NCBI GenBank assembly: GCA_030533445.1
Contig: CM060078.1
Location: 19,554,591-19,618,590 of the forward strand
DNA: 64,000 bases
Reading direction: 5' to 3'
DNA from: Cyprinodon diabolis
Taxonomy: Eukaryota > Chordata > Actinopteri > Cyprinodontiformes > Cyprinodontidae
A program made the position numbers and the translations under genes. The notes beneath the pieces are model-generated. The model had not been told where the DNA came from and did no database searches. It worked only from the letters and a program-made list of their open reading frames with translations. Shown one piece after another: positions 1-11,279 of this stretch. Within the stretch, counting starts at the first letter, position 1. Every line of letters begins with the position of its first letter.

Positions 1-774
1 GTAATTGGTTTGATGATGAACAATATGTACCTGTGTAGGTTTAAAAAAAAAAAAAAGAAGGCAGCTCAGAGGAAAAAAGGCTTCAGCTGCTCATCTGCCT
101 GACAATTTTCAAGCCATGGCGTCATTTCTGCTTGTCATATTTTCCGTAGATGCAAAGAGAGAGAGAAAGGTAGAGAAAGAGAATTACCGGGGCACTTGAA
201 TCAACATGCCAGAAAAGGGGCCAGTGCTCAGAAGTGACACACTTTGCTAATTTGCATGTGCTCACTGAGAATGAAATATGCATCAGAGGGATGTTAAACT
301 CGTGACACAGCCTTAAGTAGCAAAATCTGATTCTCACTTTGAATAAATTGAACAAATGGCCATAGATCAGCTTTTATCTCCCAGGGAAATCTCACAAAAT
401 ATTCTGAAGGTATGGCATAACAAAAACAGATTAACATTTCTAGACTGTTAGCTAACAGTTTGATTTAACCTCTCTGGATCCTAAAAGGTAGAATCTGTTT
501 TTGGAGGGGGTTGTTATTCAAATGGAGACAAACAATACAGACAGAACTGGTCACGAGTTTTTGTATTATGATGATACAACAGGTGATGTATCAACCTCAT
601 TTTTTTTTCATATCAAGCAATGCCAAAATTGTACAAACAGGGGCAGGGAAACCAAACACTTTTGTTTTCATCAGCAACACCATCCAGAAATGTTCATTGG
701 ATATTTAACAACTGTTATCAGTCCATAAATCATCAATTTCAACAGTGTAGGGAATGTTCCTAAAGCTCAGTTTC
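1..774. other. AT-rich non-coding DNA, no gene seen
   Basis: Open frames here are short, lack recognisable domains and run through simple sequence. No repeat family was recognised. Confidence 0.6.
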
Positions 775-826
775 CATATATATATATATATATATAGATA
801 TATATATATATATCTATATATATATA
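775..826. repeat. TA-rich palindromic microsatellite
   Basis: A run of TA dinucleotides broken by two single-base interruptions (TAGA and TCTA) placed symmetrically, so the tract is also a near-perfect inverted repeat. Confidence 0.9.
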
Positions 827-1780
827 AATTCCATTTGTTGTTCATTGGTTTACATCAATAAAGTCCCCTGAATTGAAATATGACTGTAAATTTTAAAATT
901 GTTCTATGGTTTTGGCAATTTTTAACTTCAAAGGGAAAAGTAGTCATAATGTTACCCAAAATTCACCTCAAATGAAGGGAACTGTGATAAAGAATGGTCC
1001 AGTTGAAGAAATGTTGCTATTAATCATTTGCCAAAAAAAACCCCAGCAACAATCACATGTAAAGGCTATCATGCACTGGAAGATCCTAATGCATCAGTGC
1101 TACTGTCCCTAGGTAGTGAATTTAACACCCACATGGACTGACCAAGGAAGTGGTGGCTGTTTTAATATTTAAACCGTAAATCTCACCTAAAATTTGTAAC
1201 TCTCTGTTTTATTAAGCCAAATTCTCCCTGGAGAAAATTGTTTGATTAGATAAAATTAATACTGAGCTAGTGTTCCTTTCAAACCACAGAACAACAGGCA
1301 GGCATCAAGTAAGTTGGTGGCAGGATAATGCTGTGGGACTGTTTTGCACCAAGAGGAATTTTCTACCTAAACAGAAGCAGGTTTTAGGATATATTAAGAA
1401 GACTAACAGTGCTTCCAAGATAACCATTCAAATGCTTAAATATCAATCCCATTTAAAATGTATGCTGACATCCTGGGTTTACGCCAGCAAATAAAGCAAT
1501 ATAAATAAGGTCAGCAGATCTGCCAAAAAGAGAGTACAAATATTGAGCCAGATTAGTGTATGAATTCTCAGCATGCTCCAAAGGGACATTTAACAAAAAA
1601 ATAAATATATATTGTATGTGTATATGTATGGATATATATCTATAGATAGATGTTTTTGATTCTATAGGCATACTTTTTACAGCTTAAACAGTACATTTCA
1701 TGCCATAGTCCTCTAGGAACATGGATCATCATGTTCTAGAGCTGTCTTTGTCCTGCACACCTGATTTTAGTTACTCATTA

Positions 1781-1982
1781 CAGGTGCTGGTCATAAAATT
1801 AGAATATCATGAAAAAGTAGATTGATTTCAGTAATTCCATTTAAAAAGTGAAACTTGTATATTATATTCATACATTACATACAAACTCATATATTTCAGA
1901 TGTTTATTTTGTTTAATTTTGATGATTACAAATGACAACAAATGAAAATCTCAAATTCATCATATCAGAAAATTAGAATATT
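1781..1982 (+). repeat. Left terminal inverted repeat of Tc1-like element
   Basis: 202 bp whose reverse complement matches 3170-3371 throughout when read by eye. The match stops immediately inside (TTGTGAAAAGG on the left against TACTGAAGAC on the right). Confidence 0.93.
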
Positions 1983-2099
1983 GTGAAAAGGTTCAAAATT
2001 GATGGCCCCTGGTGCCACACTCTAATTAGCTAATTAACTCAAACCACCTGCAAAAGCCTTTAAATGGTCTTTCAGTCTAGTTCTATAGGCTACACAATC

Positions 2100-3083
2100 A
2101 TGGGGAAGACTGCTGACTTGACAGTTGTCCAAAAGACGACCATCGACACCTTGCACAAGGAGGGCAAGACACAAAAGGTCATCGCTAAAGAGGCTGGCTG
2201 TTCACAGAGCTCAGTGTCCAAGCACATTAATAGAGAGGCGAAGGGAAGGAAAAGATGTGGTCAAAAAAAGTGTACAAGCAAGAGAGATAACCGCACCCTG
2301 GAGAGGATTGTGAAACAAAACCCATTCAAAAATGTGGGGGAGATTCACAAAGAGTGGACTGCAGCTGGAGTGAGTGCTTCAAGAACCACCACACACAGAC
2401 GTATGAAAGACATGGGTTTCTGCTGTCGCATTCCTTGTGTCAAGCCACTCTTGAACCACAGACAGCGTCAGAAGCGTCTTGCCTGGGCTGCTGGTGAGTG
2501 GTCCAAAGTCATGTTCTCTGATGAAAGTAAATTTTGCATTTCCTTTGGAAATCAAGGTCCCAGAGTCTGGAGGAAAAGAAGAGAGGCACTTCATCCACGT
2601 TGCTTGAAGTCCAGTGTAAAGTTTCCACAGTCAGTGATGGTTTGGGGTGCCATGTCATCTGCTGGTGTTGGTCCATTGTGTTTTCTGAGGTCCAGGGTCA
2701 ACGCAGCCACATACCAGGAAGTTTTAGAGCACTTCATGCTTCCTGCAGCTGACCAACTTTTTGGAGATGCAGATTTCATTTTCCAACAGGACTTGGCACC
2801 TGCACACAGTGCCAAAGCTACCAGTACCTGGTTGAAGGACCATGGTATCCCTGTTCTTAATTGGCCAGCAAACTCTCCTGACCTTAACCCCATAGAAAAT
2901 CTATGGGGTATTGTGAAGAAGAAGATGCAATACACCAGACCCAACAATTCAGAAGAGCTAAAAGCCACTATTAGAGCAACCTGGGCTATCATAACACCTG
3001 AGCAGTGCCACAGACTGATCGACTCCATGCCACGCCGCATTGCTGCAGTAATACAGGCCAAAGGAGGCCCAACTAAATACTGA
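2100..3083 (+). CDS. Tc1-like transposase, open reading frame intact
   Basis: This encodes the DDE/D transposase that would bind the element's terminal repeats in the nucleus and cut and rejoin it at TA sites. Translation from the ATG at 2100 gives 327 residues. The same frame is open upstream to an ATG at 2064 (339 residues), but the MGKT start is the one usual for this family and fits the N-terminal helix-turn-helix region. A basic linker (GRKRCGQKK) follows. The catalytic residues are visible: Asp141 in FSDESKF, Asp231 in QQDLAPAH, and Glu266 in SPDLNPIENLW, with 34 residues between the second Asp and the Glu (DD34E). The C-terminus GGPTKY is family-typical. Odd: the stretch just before the first Asp (KRLAWAAGEWSK) seems about 8-10 residues shorter than I recall for related transposases, an in-frame deletion that could impair activity. 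That comparison is from memory. Confidence 0.93.
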   Translation: MGKTADLTVVQKTTIDTLHKEGKTQKVIAKEAGCSQSSVSKHINREAKGRKRCGQKKCTSKRDNRTLERIVKQNPFKNVGEIHKEWTAAGVSASRTTTHRRMKDMGFCCRIPCVKPLLNHRQRQKRLAWAAGEWSKVMFSDESKFCISFGNQGPRVWRKRREALHPRCLKSSVKFPQSVMVWGAMSSAGVGPLCFLRSRVNAATYQEVLEHFMLPAADQLFGDADFIFQQDLAPAHSAKATSTWLKDHGIPVLNWPANSPDLNPIENLWGIVKKKMQYTRPNNSEELKATIRATWAIITPEQCHRLIDSMPRRIAAVIQAKGGPTKY

Positions 3084-3169
3084 GTGCTGTACATGCTCAT
3101 ACTTTTCATGTTCATACTTTTCAGTTGGCCAACATTTCTATAAATCCTTTGTTTTTATTGGTCTTCAGT

Positions 3170-3371
3170 AATATTCTAATTTTCTGATATGATGAATTTG
3201 AGATTTTCATTTGTTGTCATTTGTAATCATCAAAATTAAACAAAATAAACATCTGAAATATATGAGTTTGTATGTAATGTATGAATATAATATACAAGTT
3301 TCACTTTTTAAATGGAATTACTGAAATCAATCTACTTTTTCATGATATTCTAATTTTATGACCAGCACCTG
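3170..3371 (-). repeat. Right terminal inverted repeat of Tc1-like element
   Basis: 202 bp, reverse complement of 1781-1982. The TA at 3372-3373 is the target duplication. Confidence 0.93.
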
Positions 3372-3663
3372 TATACTCAACATGCCATCAATTGCAGTAC
3401 AGCCCTCGTCATCATTTATTTACTTAAATCAAGTGTTCTTTATCAGGAAACAACTAAAATATGACACAGTCTGCTCGTACAGCCTTGTTTAGGGCCACAT
3501 TTTCTACTGTTTGCACAGATTTGTACTCCAAATTCTTGTTTCTGAAATTAAATTATAAAGGGGTTGTGTCCTTTCCAATAACAGCAACCTGTAAAAAAGA
3601 ATGGTTTAGATGCATTAATATTAGACTGAAATAAGTAACAATTACCTCAATAAATATACTTAA

Positions 3664-4253
3664 AGGAATAGTACACCCAAAACATGATTAGCCTTCATTT
3701 TCTACTCACCCCCATGCTGAACAACACTCTGGAGTACTTTTTTGATATCTCAAATGCATCTGGAGATCTCGGAGGCTTCTTGTTGTCTGCTGACATTCAA
3801 AGGTCTATGGCGCCCGAGGCAGAAAGGTCCATAAAAGTCCACAAAAAACCTCCATACTGCTCGTCCAATGTATTCCAAATGTCCTGAGTGGGTAGCGTCC
3901 ATAATTTACACGAAACAAAGTCATTTAGAATGTTTTTAGAGCATAAACAGTAGTGTATAGGATTTCCTAAAAGAGCATTCACGAGTCTACGGAAACCGCG
4001 GCAGACCAAACCAGATGAAAGTGCGCATTCAGCGTCTGCTCTGCGGATAATGCAAGCGTAGAAGAAGAAATGTGCTGTTTACCTGTGCAAAGAAAGAAAC
4101 AACGAAAGAAAAATGTCTGAGGACTTCAGTGTTGAGGAAGAGCATGAGTTCTTTATCGAGCATTTGAGATATCAAAAAAGTACTCCAGAGTGTTGTTCAG
4201 CATGGGGGTAAGTAGAAAATGAAGGCTAATTATGTTTTGGGTGTACTATTCCT
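3664..4253. mobile_element. Foldback DNA transposon, copy A (TTAA target), right arm deleted
   Basis: The ends AGGAATAGTACACCC and GGGTGTACTATTCCT are inverted copies, flanked on both sides by TTAA (3660-3663, 4254-4257). The terminal repeat extends about 93 bp (3664-3756 with 4163-4253). The rest of the left half is nearly the same sequence as one arm plus loop of the copy at 59951-60863, but here most of the right arm is missing. TTAA target duplications are typical of piggyBac and Kolobok elements, and the ends resemble short fish foldback/Angel-type repeats. The exact family is uncertain. From 4113 a short frame begins MSEDFSVEEEHEFF, also present in the other copy. Confidence 0.85.
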
Positions 4254-4275
4254 TTAAATTGTTTCTGCAGTTTAA

Positions 4276-5522
4276 AGGTATACTATGCAACCGGTGTTGC
4301 CAGCGAGGCTCCCCCCAGAGGGCGAAAGTAAAAGTGCACTGTCGTAAATATGCACAGCTGTTCTCCTGGTTTCTCCGTCAAGCCAGGCGCGGTTGTTTTG
4401 AGCTTAGCAGACAGGCGAACGCAATGAATGACTAATGCTGCGTTCACACCGGACGCAGCTGGTGCGACAGAAGCAGCGACTTTACATGCAAAGTCAATGG
4501 TTGACGCGCGTCAAGGCGCAGCAAAAGGTCCCGCGGCGCGTTTTGAGCAGCAGGCGCAGCGCGTCTGAGCAGCTGAAGTAGCGCGTCAGGCGCGTTTAAG
4601 CATCTGATCGCAAACGCGCTGCTGCTCGAGATGGAAAAATTGAATTTTTGCTGCTCGACGCGCCACGTCAACCAATCAGAGAAGCTGATCTGGGAGCTGG
4701 CAGGGAGAGAGACACAGCGCTATGATCACTCCAGTTTATTGACGCCTAAATTAACTTAAAATGCAGAAATCTGCCGGCAGAATATGTTGGCTTTTATTAT
4801 CCTGCTGCCTGCAGTTTGGATTATTTAGATGAAAAACACCTACCAGCTGCCGCGGTGAACCGCGAGGAGGCGATCCGGCCAGAGGCTGCTGATGAAGGGA
4901 TTCCTACTGTCGGCGCACCGCCGGTATGTGGGGGTCTGAGCGGCTCCGACAGAAAAAATATTGGAAGGCAGGATGAATGAACTGACTGCACTGATTACGT
5001 TTTCAGGTGTATTTTCTCACTTAAAAACATATTAAAACTACTTTATTCCCACTGATCACAGCAAATATAGCTGCAAGGCAGAGAAAGGATAGTGAAGCTC
5101 CGCCCAACGCGCGTCAGACACACTTTTGCACCTCGCAGCCAGAGCAGCAAAGCTGCTTCAGCCGCGCGTCAGAACTAACTGGTACAAGCAGCAAAAATGA
5201 AGCAGCAGACGCGATTTTGCTGCTTTTGCTGCGTCCGGTGTGAACATAGCATAATTGCACAAAGATCGCCACTGTGCTAGCAACGAGCATGCTTTTAACT
5301 GGGGGCGTGTAGCAGTTCTCGCCGTAAAGCAAGACCGACTCTCGCGAGACTTCTGAGCCTGTGGATGCGGGCCGAGGGCTCCTGCAATTATAAGTGCGGT
5401 ATTTCCCCCACAGACCACCAGGGCGGCCGAGAATACCTTTGTTCAACCTGAAATGACTCATTTAATCATCCAAAACGTTATGGAGCACATTAATTAACTG
5501 AAAAATGTTGCATAGTGTGCCT
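4276..5522. mobile_element. TTAA-flanked MITE-like element, interrupted by a nested MITE
   Basis: The left end AGGTATACTATGCAAC and right end GTTGCATAGTGTGCCT are inverted repeats with two mismatches, each bordered by TTAA (4272-4275, 5523-5526). The element lies 18 bp from the previous one. Its interior is GC-rich and non-coding. Removing 4436-5251 leaves about 430 bp, a usual MITE size. No transposase is visible. Confidence 0.8.
4436..5251. mobile_element. PIF/Harbinger-like MITE nested in the TTAA element
   Basis: The ends TGCTGCGTTCACACCGGACG and, on the opposite strand, TGCTATGTTCACACCGGACG form inverted repeats. They are flanked by TAA (4433-4435, 5252-5254), the three-base target type of PIF/Harbinger. 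The interior is rich in CpG and GCGC words and has no transposase. Nesting shows it inserted after the surrounding element. Confidence 0.75.
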
Positions 5523-5526
5523 TTAA

Positions 5527-7339
5527 GTATATTAACAAAACTGCATTTCCCTTAAGTCTGTGAACACCATTTCATCACCGTATTTAGTATTATCCTTAGC
5601 CTTGGCAAAAGTTTCTATTATGAGCTTTTTTTTTTTGTTTACATCAGTTAAATAATTTCATATTACAGTGGAAGACTTTTTCTTAAAAAAAAAAAAAAAA
5701 AAAAAAAACTCACTTAATAACCATATATATATCCTTTAAAGGTTTTGTCTGTTATTCCACCTTGTAAAATGTAATTGTTAACGGAGGAAATTATAATTCC
5801 AGGCTCAGGTATCATTAAAAAAGCTTATTTCAAGATTCTGTTTTGTTTTTTTGTTTTTCTGATAAACCAGTGATGACCCTTCCACCTCCGCACAAATATA
5901 CACACACACACACACACATACACTCTCTTAGACATATCCATTCTAAAGAAAATGTAAATTTACTCTCATTTTCATATTTCACAGCTCATTTCCGTGCAGA
6001 TGCATGTCAATGTGACCTTAAAAATGAAAGACTAGAACAAGCTGCTATGTCATTCGCTCCTCCAGGGCCCAGCAAGCTGTTATCGGGCACCATTGTTCAA
6101 TAGGGTGGCTGTATACATGTCATGTGAGATCCAGTGATATTTCTCTTTAACACAGAATGACAACCTGCTAGGGTTAGACGACCCAGAGATCAATTCAAGC
6201 AGATTATTTCCATTAATTGTCGAAGCCACTTCACATTTATTTACAATGTTCAATTTGTATTCCATAGTGACAAGCTGTTCCAAAAACAAACTGGAGCAAA
6301 AAACTATTTTCATATGTAAAAAGCTCTTAAATGAATTATGCATATAAAACATTCAAGAAATGCCAACCAGCATAATCACTTAAAAACACACTTTAAAGTG
6401 ATGCTTTTACACCAGTTTTTGATGTTTTAAACATTTTTTCTGGAAGGGAGAGAGCAGTTTTTCTAATGTAGTGTTCTTTGATGGGTATATAAGTAATAAT
6501 TATCTTACAGCTGAAGATAGTATTAATTTAGACAAAGACAAATGGGTATAGGCATTACAAGTGGCCTAATGTCTAGTAAGGACAGAGCAGATCATTTGCC
6601 AACTTAAAATCACTCAAATACGAAAATACCTACAAGCTTTAAACAAACACTGCTCATTTACTTTTTTTATAGTTAATATTTTATTTATGAGCTGTTTTTA
6701 AATAAATTGAATTAGAATAATATATACTTGAATTTATTTATTTTTTCTGTTTTTTTTTATTTGTTTAAAATTAAAGATTATTGCAACCAATACCACTTTT
6801 CATTTCCATCTAATGTAAAGGTGTCAGAGGTGAAAAAGTTTAAAGCACATTGCCTAACATCTAGCTATTAAGGGCTTTGCTTCAATACACCCAATCAAAT
6901 ATTCAGCTCAATCTTGTGATGCTGAATATTTTCAATTGCATGACAAGGAGGAAATATGGTGATTATATTTTCTGATACGTGTTGGACCAGGGACACATCA
7001 AAAAGTTTCTGGGAGCTGGGCTTTGAAGAATAGCTGAGCAGGCTACGAGTTTTTAAGATGGGATCATCATAAATGAAACTGTCTTACTTCCAGGCTTCAT
7101 AATGGATGATATAGACTTAATATTTCATTATCATCATTTTTGGGATAAAAATAAAAACAACATAGAAATGAGGGCTATTAAAAAATCATTACAAAGTCAC
7201 AGCTACTGAATTAATTGTTTATAATTTCTTTTTATGTGTTGACTCCAGTCATGCTTTTATGGAGCAAGTTTTGGAAAATCAAGATAGTTAAGACAACACC
7301 ATTAACAGCAAAACTGTCACTTTTGGATTATTCAGAATT
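5527..7339. other. Non-coding DNA, no gene seen
   Basis: AT-rich sequence with a run of 24 A (5685-5708) and a short CA repeat (5900-5919). Open frames lack family features. Confidence 0.6.
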
Positions 7340-7749
7340 AATTAATTCTTATGCACAACCCTGTACCTGTTCCAGAGAGGGAACGTCTATTAAACGTGTT
7401 TGAGAGCATATTCAAGCCCATTTCTTGTCGTGAATGCTCTGTTTACAAGTTGCTGTTTGGATCGCTCATACAAATTTACTCTCCAAAAGAAGATTTGCGA
7501 TTTTTCCACTATTTTCTCTTATGATCCTTGGCCATTTTCAAAGAACCGCGGTGAGAAAGGCAAGCTTTAATGACTGGCTGAAACCGTAGCTCACCATACA
7601 TATAAACCTGAAGGTTCGCATGCACATAAAAAGATAACTAGCTAAGGGGATGAGCCTTAGGCAAACATAGTACCAGAATGATTGACAGTTAGGAGAACCA
7701 CTTAGTTAGATGATCCACCCGGAAAAAAACTCCTTACCTATACCTTTAA
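7340..7749. repeat. Decayed MITE, same family as 34989-35360
   Basis: It shares a string of blocks with the 35-kb copy in the same order: GGGAACGTCTATT, ATGCTCTGTTTA followed by AAGTTGCTGTTTG, GAATGATTGACA, and an end reading CTATACCTTTAA. The left boundary is unclear. Confidence 0.6.
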
Positions 7750-8285
7750 CTAATTTGAGATTTCCCATATCAAGGTACAATAGAATTCTTGACACAACTA
7801 TGTTTCCATAATAGAAATAAATAGTACTTTAATTACCCACCCTGACTTAGGCTTACTAAACATTTCCTTGCTCTATTTCTCTGAAGAATTTTAGCAAAAC
7901 AAGATACTTTTGTGATCCACAAGCAACGAAGATGTTCATTATCAATTACATTTTAAACCAAAGTTGCAAAAAATGATTAAATGTTTTACACATGTTTATA
8001 GTGGACTTGGTTTTAAAATTTTGGTTTTACTTTTGGAATTTACTTTACCAGCTTTAACAGCTAAAAGCAACATAAAGCAGTTACCAAGAGTTGCAAGTCA
8101 TATAATCAATTGGAGGTAGTATGACCACATTTCTCTCTCCAAATCCAAACAAAAGTAAATAATGGAGTGATCTCCAGTTTCATGTTATCAGCACAATTCA
8201 TAAATCTCATAAGTCATTCAAATTGCAAATATAGTAAGATCCATGTTACATCTTCAGAGGCATATCAAACATAGCATAAACAGAG

Positions 8286-8288
<3 letters not shown>

Positions 8289-8372
<84 letters not shown>
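8289..8372. repeat. (TA)42 microsatellite
   Basis: 84 uninterrupted bases of alternating T and A, likely to be highly variable in length. Confidence 0.98.
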
Positions 8373-8375
<3 letters not shown>

Positions 8376-8461
8376 TAATATTACCATTTTGCTCTACCCC
8401 CTCCCAGTAAATGTATGTTTTAAAAAAACAGTTTCCTTTTCTTTTCAAAATTGATACTTTC

Positions 8462-10163
8462 TTTTATTTTCAAAAAGCAACAGATTACACAGTTAACTTT
8501 CAGCAAATGCAATCCTAACTGAAACCATTACTCACAGTCGGGACTTCAAAATGAAAGACTCACATACTTACACACTATCTATAATATACAAAAAATGAAT
8601 ACATAATAAATATTAAAATGGCCACAAGAGAAAAAGAAAGTAAGTCATTTAAAACAATCAGTAAAGATCAAATGTTGGGAAAGTAGAAACAAGACAGTAT
8701 GCCTTAAATGTCTTTTTTTTCCTTTTATGTTTTTTACAAATTGTGCAAGATTTCATACTAAGGCTCTGGTCTTGAAGTGAAGGTTGTCTAGCTCACACAC
8801 AGTACACATCCACTGCAACACACACATCCTCTCTTCCATACACACACTCTCTCTCCCTGTGCTCGCCGCACTCTGTGGGGTGTAGCAAACCATTGCAGAA
8901 TAAAAAATGGGCTACTCAGTGTATGGCCTGTGATGCTCAGGGAGTGGACCAGCTTTTAAAAAAAATGGACATGCATTAAACGCTGATGTGACAAAAAAAG
9001 GGGGGAAAAAACTCCCATTGCATCTACAAAAAAAAATACTTTTCTTTTTCTTTTAGGACTGAATGGAAATATAAAAAGAAACCATGACAATATCATCACC
9101 ATTAAGGCAAGAACACCCGGAGTGGCATTGGCAATACTGTCACAACATGATAGTGTTTAGGTACATGAATATGATGAAACATTAAACTACATCTTCAATG
9201 TCTTTTTTTTAAGCACAAGTTCGTTTTTAAAAATCAATCACTTTGTAATTCAAACCCATACATTGCTCCATCTTTTTCTCCGTAAAATCAGTTAAGAAAG
9301 TAACAATGCGAGACACTATGGACATATGGATTGTAAAACTACAAGAAATAATTTCTAGTTTTAAGTTGCAACTTCAAGAAGCACAAAATCGCAAACCCCT
9401 ATCCCCCTTATGCCCACCCACCTGGTAAATGAAAAAAAGTAATCACTTACATTAAAACCATCTTATCCTCTTGTGATGGTATATCCCAACAGTCACCATG
9501 TTTTGCTTTACTTAAGGTAAAGACAGTTGTGTTGTCTGTTGAAAATTAAAGCATTCATTGTTCACGTTGAGGGAAGAAATAAAACAAAGAGAGAGGAAAA
9601 AGTTGTCCTTGCAATGCAGCTGTCAACCATCGACAAAAGAAAAAGCAACTTTACATCTTCTTATTAGTGCAACTCTTACTGTAAAACATTTCCAATGATT
9701 CCTTGAGAGGTATTGTTTCTTCATTTTGTGTTCATTTTTTTTCTTTTTTTGTATTTCACACATCACAGAGTAACTCATCTTCAAAATTTCCAACAAAGGA
9801 GGTTTTGTATTCATTTTGTCAAAGGAAAATCTTAAACTTTTTGCTTTTCGGCATTGGCACGGCCTTCCACAATGTTTGTTTACTAGAACATAAACGCGGG
9901 AGAAGATCCATACCATCTCTATATTCCCATTCCATTCGGTTTCCACGTTCAGTTGGACTTTTTGACTTGATCACCCAGGCAGAGCCGCATAAACGGCAGT
10001 TCGCCCTCTACCCTCCAGGAAGGGTCGTGAATAGGAGGAGCAAGAGAAAATTGGAGGTTGAAGGGGAAGGGTGTAGAACAAGAGCTGTACAATTGGGACA
10101 AGCCCACATCAAGATAAGTCAGGGTAACCAAGATGTATATGACTAAAAACCCCAGAAAAACCA
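8462..10163 (-). other. gpr85: Probable GPR85 3' untranslated region
   Basis: Minus-strand sequence downstream of the GPR85 stop codon contains no other credible gene. The first clear minus-strand AATAAA-type signal I see lies near 8462-8468 (TTTATT on the plus strand), which would give a 3' UTR of about 1.7 kb. Long 3' UTRs are known for this gene. The end point is inferred. Confidence 0.4.
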
Positions 10164-11279
10164 TCATATAACGCAGTAGGGTTCCCTTGGTAACCTGGAT
10201 TTTCTACAGTAGAGGAGCGTGGTGCTAAAGCAACGCCGAAGCTCCCTGTTGGAGAAGATGCAGATAAAAGGATTGACCCCAGCCTGGGCAAAGCTCATCC
10301 ACACAGCTGCTGTAAGGTAGCCTCCGGGGACCGCAGGGCCCCTTGCAAACACACGCCAATAGCAGGCAACCAGGTAGGGCCCCCACAGAGCCAGGAAGAA
10401 AAACGTCATTATGTAGAACATCCTACTAATCCTCTTCTCCGTTTTGAACTCGTCCAGTACTAGAAGACGTCTGCGACCGGCGGCGTTGCTGTTCTGTCGG
10501 ATTCCCAACAAAGTAGGGGGGGTGGGTCCCCGGCCAAACCCGGCCAGCCAGTTGGCTGCTGCCTGCCCACTGGCACCTGGGCCGTGAAAGGTCCAGTTCT
10601 GGCTAACGGCAGGCACAAACTGGACAGGCTTCATCTTTCGGCGGTCGTGGACGAAAAAGATGAGTTTGAGGTAAACCAGCTGTGTGGCCAGGAGGATGAG
10701 CGCCAACAGTAGCATGAAGCCTAGCGAATCGTTCGCCCTGAAGGACCTGTGCTGAAATGTGCACTGATCCTCCTCCCGGATGAAGGAGTACGTCCCGACA
10801 TCTAGCACCGGAGGAAAAGCCATAGCCACTGACAACGTCCACACCATGCAAATGACAGCTAAGCACGTCCAGAACGTTAGCCTCTTGGTGTAGAAGCGAT
10901 GATGGGCAATCGCCAGGTAGCGGGTGACGCTTACACAGAAGAGCATAAATGCCGTGTGGAAACAGGATAGCACCCCAAGGAAGGCAATCACTTTGCAGGT
11001 CAGCGTGCCGTAGGTCCAGGCAGATCCATTCTTTACAGAGGTAAAGACAAAGGGGAAGCAGATAGCGGAGCGCAGGATATCCGAGGCACACAGGTCCAGC
11101 AGGAAATAGTAGGGTGCCCGGTGCAGACTTTTGTCCTTTACCAGCAGGATGGAGATCAGGAGATTCCCTACCACACCGACTCCAATGATGAAACCCAGGG
11201 AGGTCAATTTGAGGAATGTTGCAAGAGGAGAGGCATTCTGCAAGATGGTGTGGTCCCCTGCATGGCTATAGTTCGCCAT
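10164..11279 (-). CDS. gpr85: GPR85 (SREB2), orphan class A G-protein-coupled receptor
   Basis: A single uninterrupted coding exon gives 371 residues, almost collinear with the 370-residue mammalian protein as I remember it. It is a seven-pass plasma-membrane receptor of the SREB family (GPR27, GPR85, GPR173), mainly neuronal, with no agreed ligand. Visible features: N-glycosylation sequons at Asn3 and Asn15; TM1 around 25-47 with GNLL (Asn39); Asp67 in TM2; Cys95 at the top of TM3 pairing with the Cys of EDQCTF in the second outer loop; TRY at 119-121 in place of DRY, an SREB trait; a long third inner loop rich in Gly, Pro and Arg; NPFIC in TM7 in place of NPxxY; and the C-terminus REPYCVI. 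The frame is open upstream to an ATG at 11297, but the start at 11279 (MANYS) matches the family. A minus-strand splice acceptor at about 11462 suggests the 5' UTR is spliced. Confidence 0.97.
   Translation of the reverse strand: MANYSHAGDHTILQNASPLATFLKLTSLGFIIGVGVVGNLLISILLVKDKSLHRAPYYFLLDLCASDILRSAICFPFVFTSVKNGSAWTYGTLTCKVIAFLGVLSCFHTAFMLFCVSVTRYLAIAHHRFYTKRLTFWTCLAVICMVWTLSVAMAFPPVLDVGTYSFIREEDQCTFQHRSFRANDSLGFMLLLALILLATQLVYLKLIFFVHDRRKMKPVQFVPAVSQNWTFHGPGASGQAAANWLAGFGRGPTPPTLLGIRQNSNAAGRRRLLVLDEFKTEKRISRMFYIMTFFFLALWGPYLVACYWRVFARGPAVPGGYLTAAVWMSFAQAGVNPFICIFSNRELRRCFSTTLLYCRKSRLPREPYCVI

Larger units (their letters stand above)
1781..3371 (+). mobile_element. Complete Tc1-like transposon (Tc1/mariner, DD34E)
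   Basis: A 1591-bp element lies between TA dinucleotides (1779-1780 and 3372-3373), the expected target duplication. Both ends begin CAGGTGCTGGTC reading inward, and 202-bp terminal inverted repeats appear identical base for base. The interior carries one open transposase frame at 2100-3083. Intact ends, identical repeats and an open frame point to recent insertion. The long-TIR architecture resembles IR/DR-type fish Tc1 elements. Autonomy is inferred, not shown. Confidence 0.95.

Noticed and set aside
2591..3115. 174-codon minus-strand open frame
   Set aside because: It lies opposite the Tc1 transposase coding strand and shows no domain. It is a shadow of that gene.
8254..8448. 64-codon frame of repeating Tyr-Ile
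   Set aside because: It is a translation of the TA microsatellite.
9703..10146. 147-codon plus-strand frame
   Set aside because: Antisense to the probable GPR85 3' UTR, with no recognisable motif.
10603..11091. 162-codon minus-strand frame inside GPR85
   Set aside because: Overlaps the receptor in another frame. The GPR85 frame is unmistakable.
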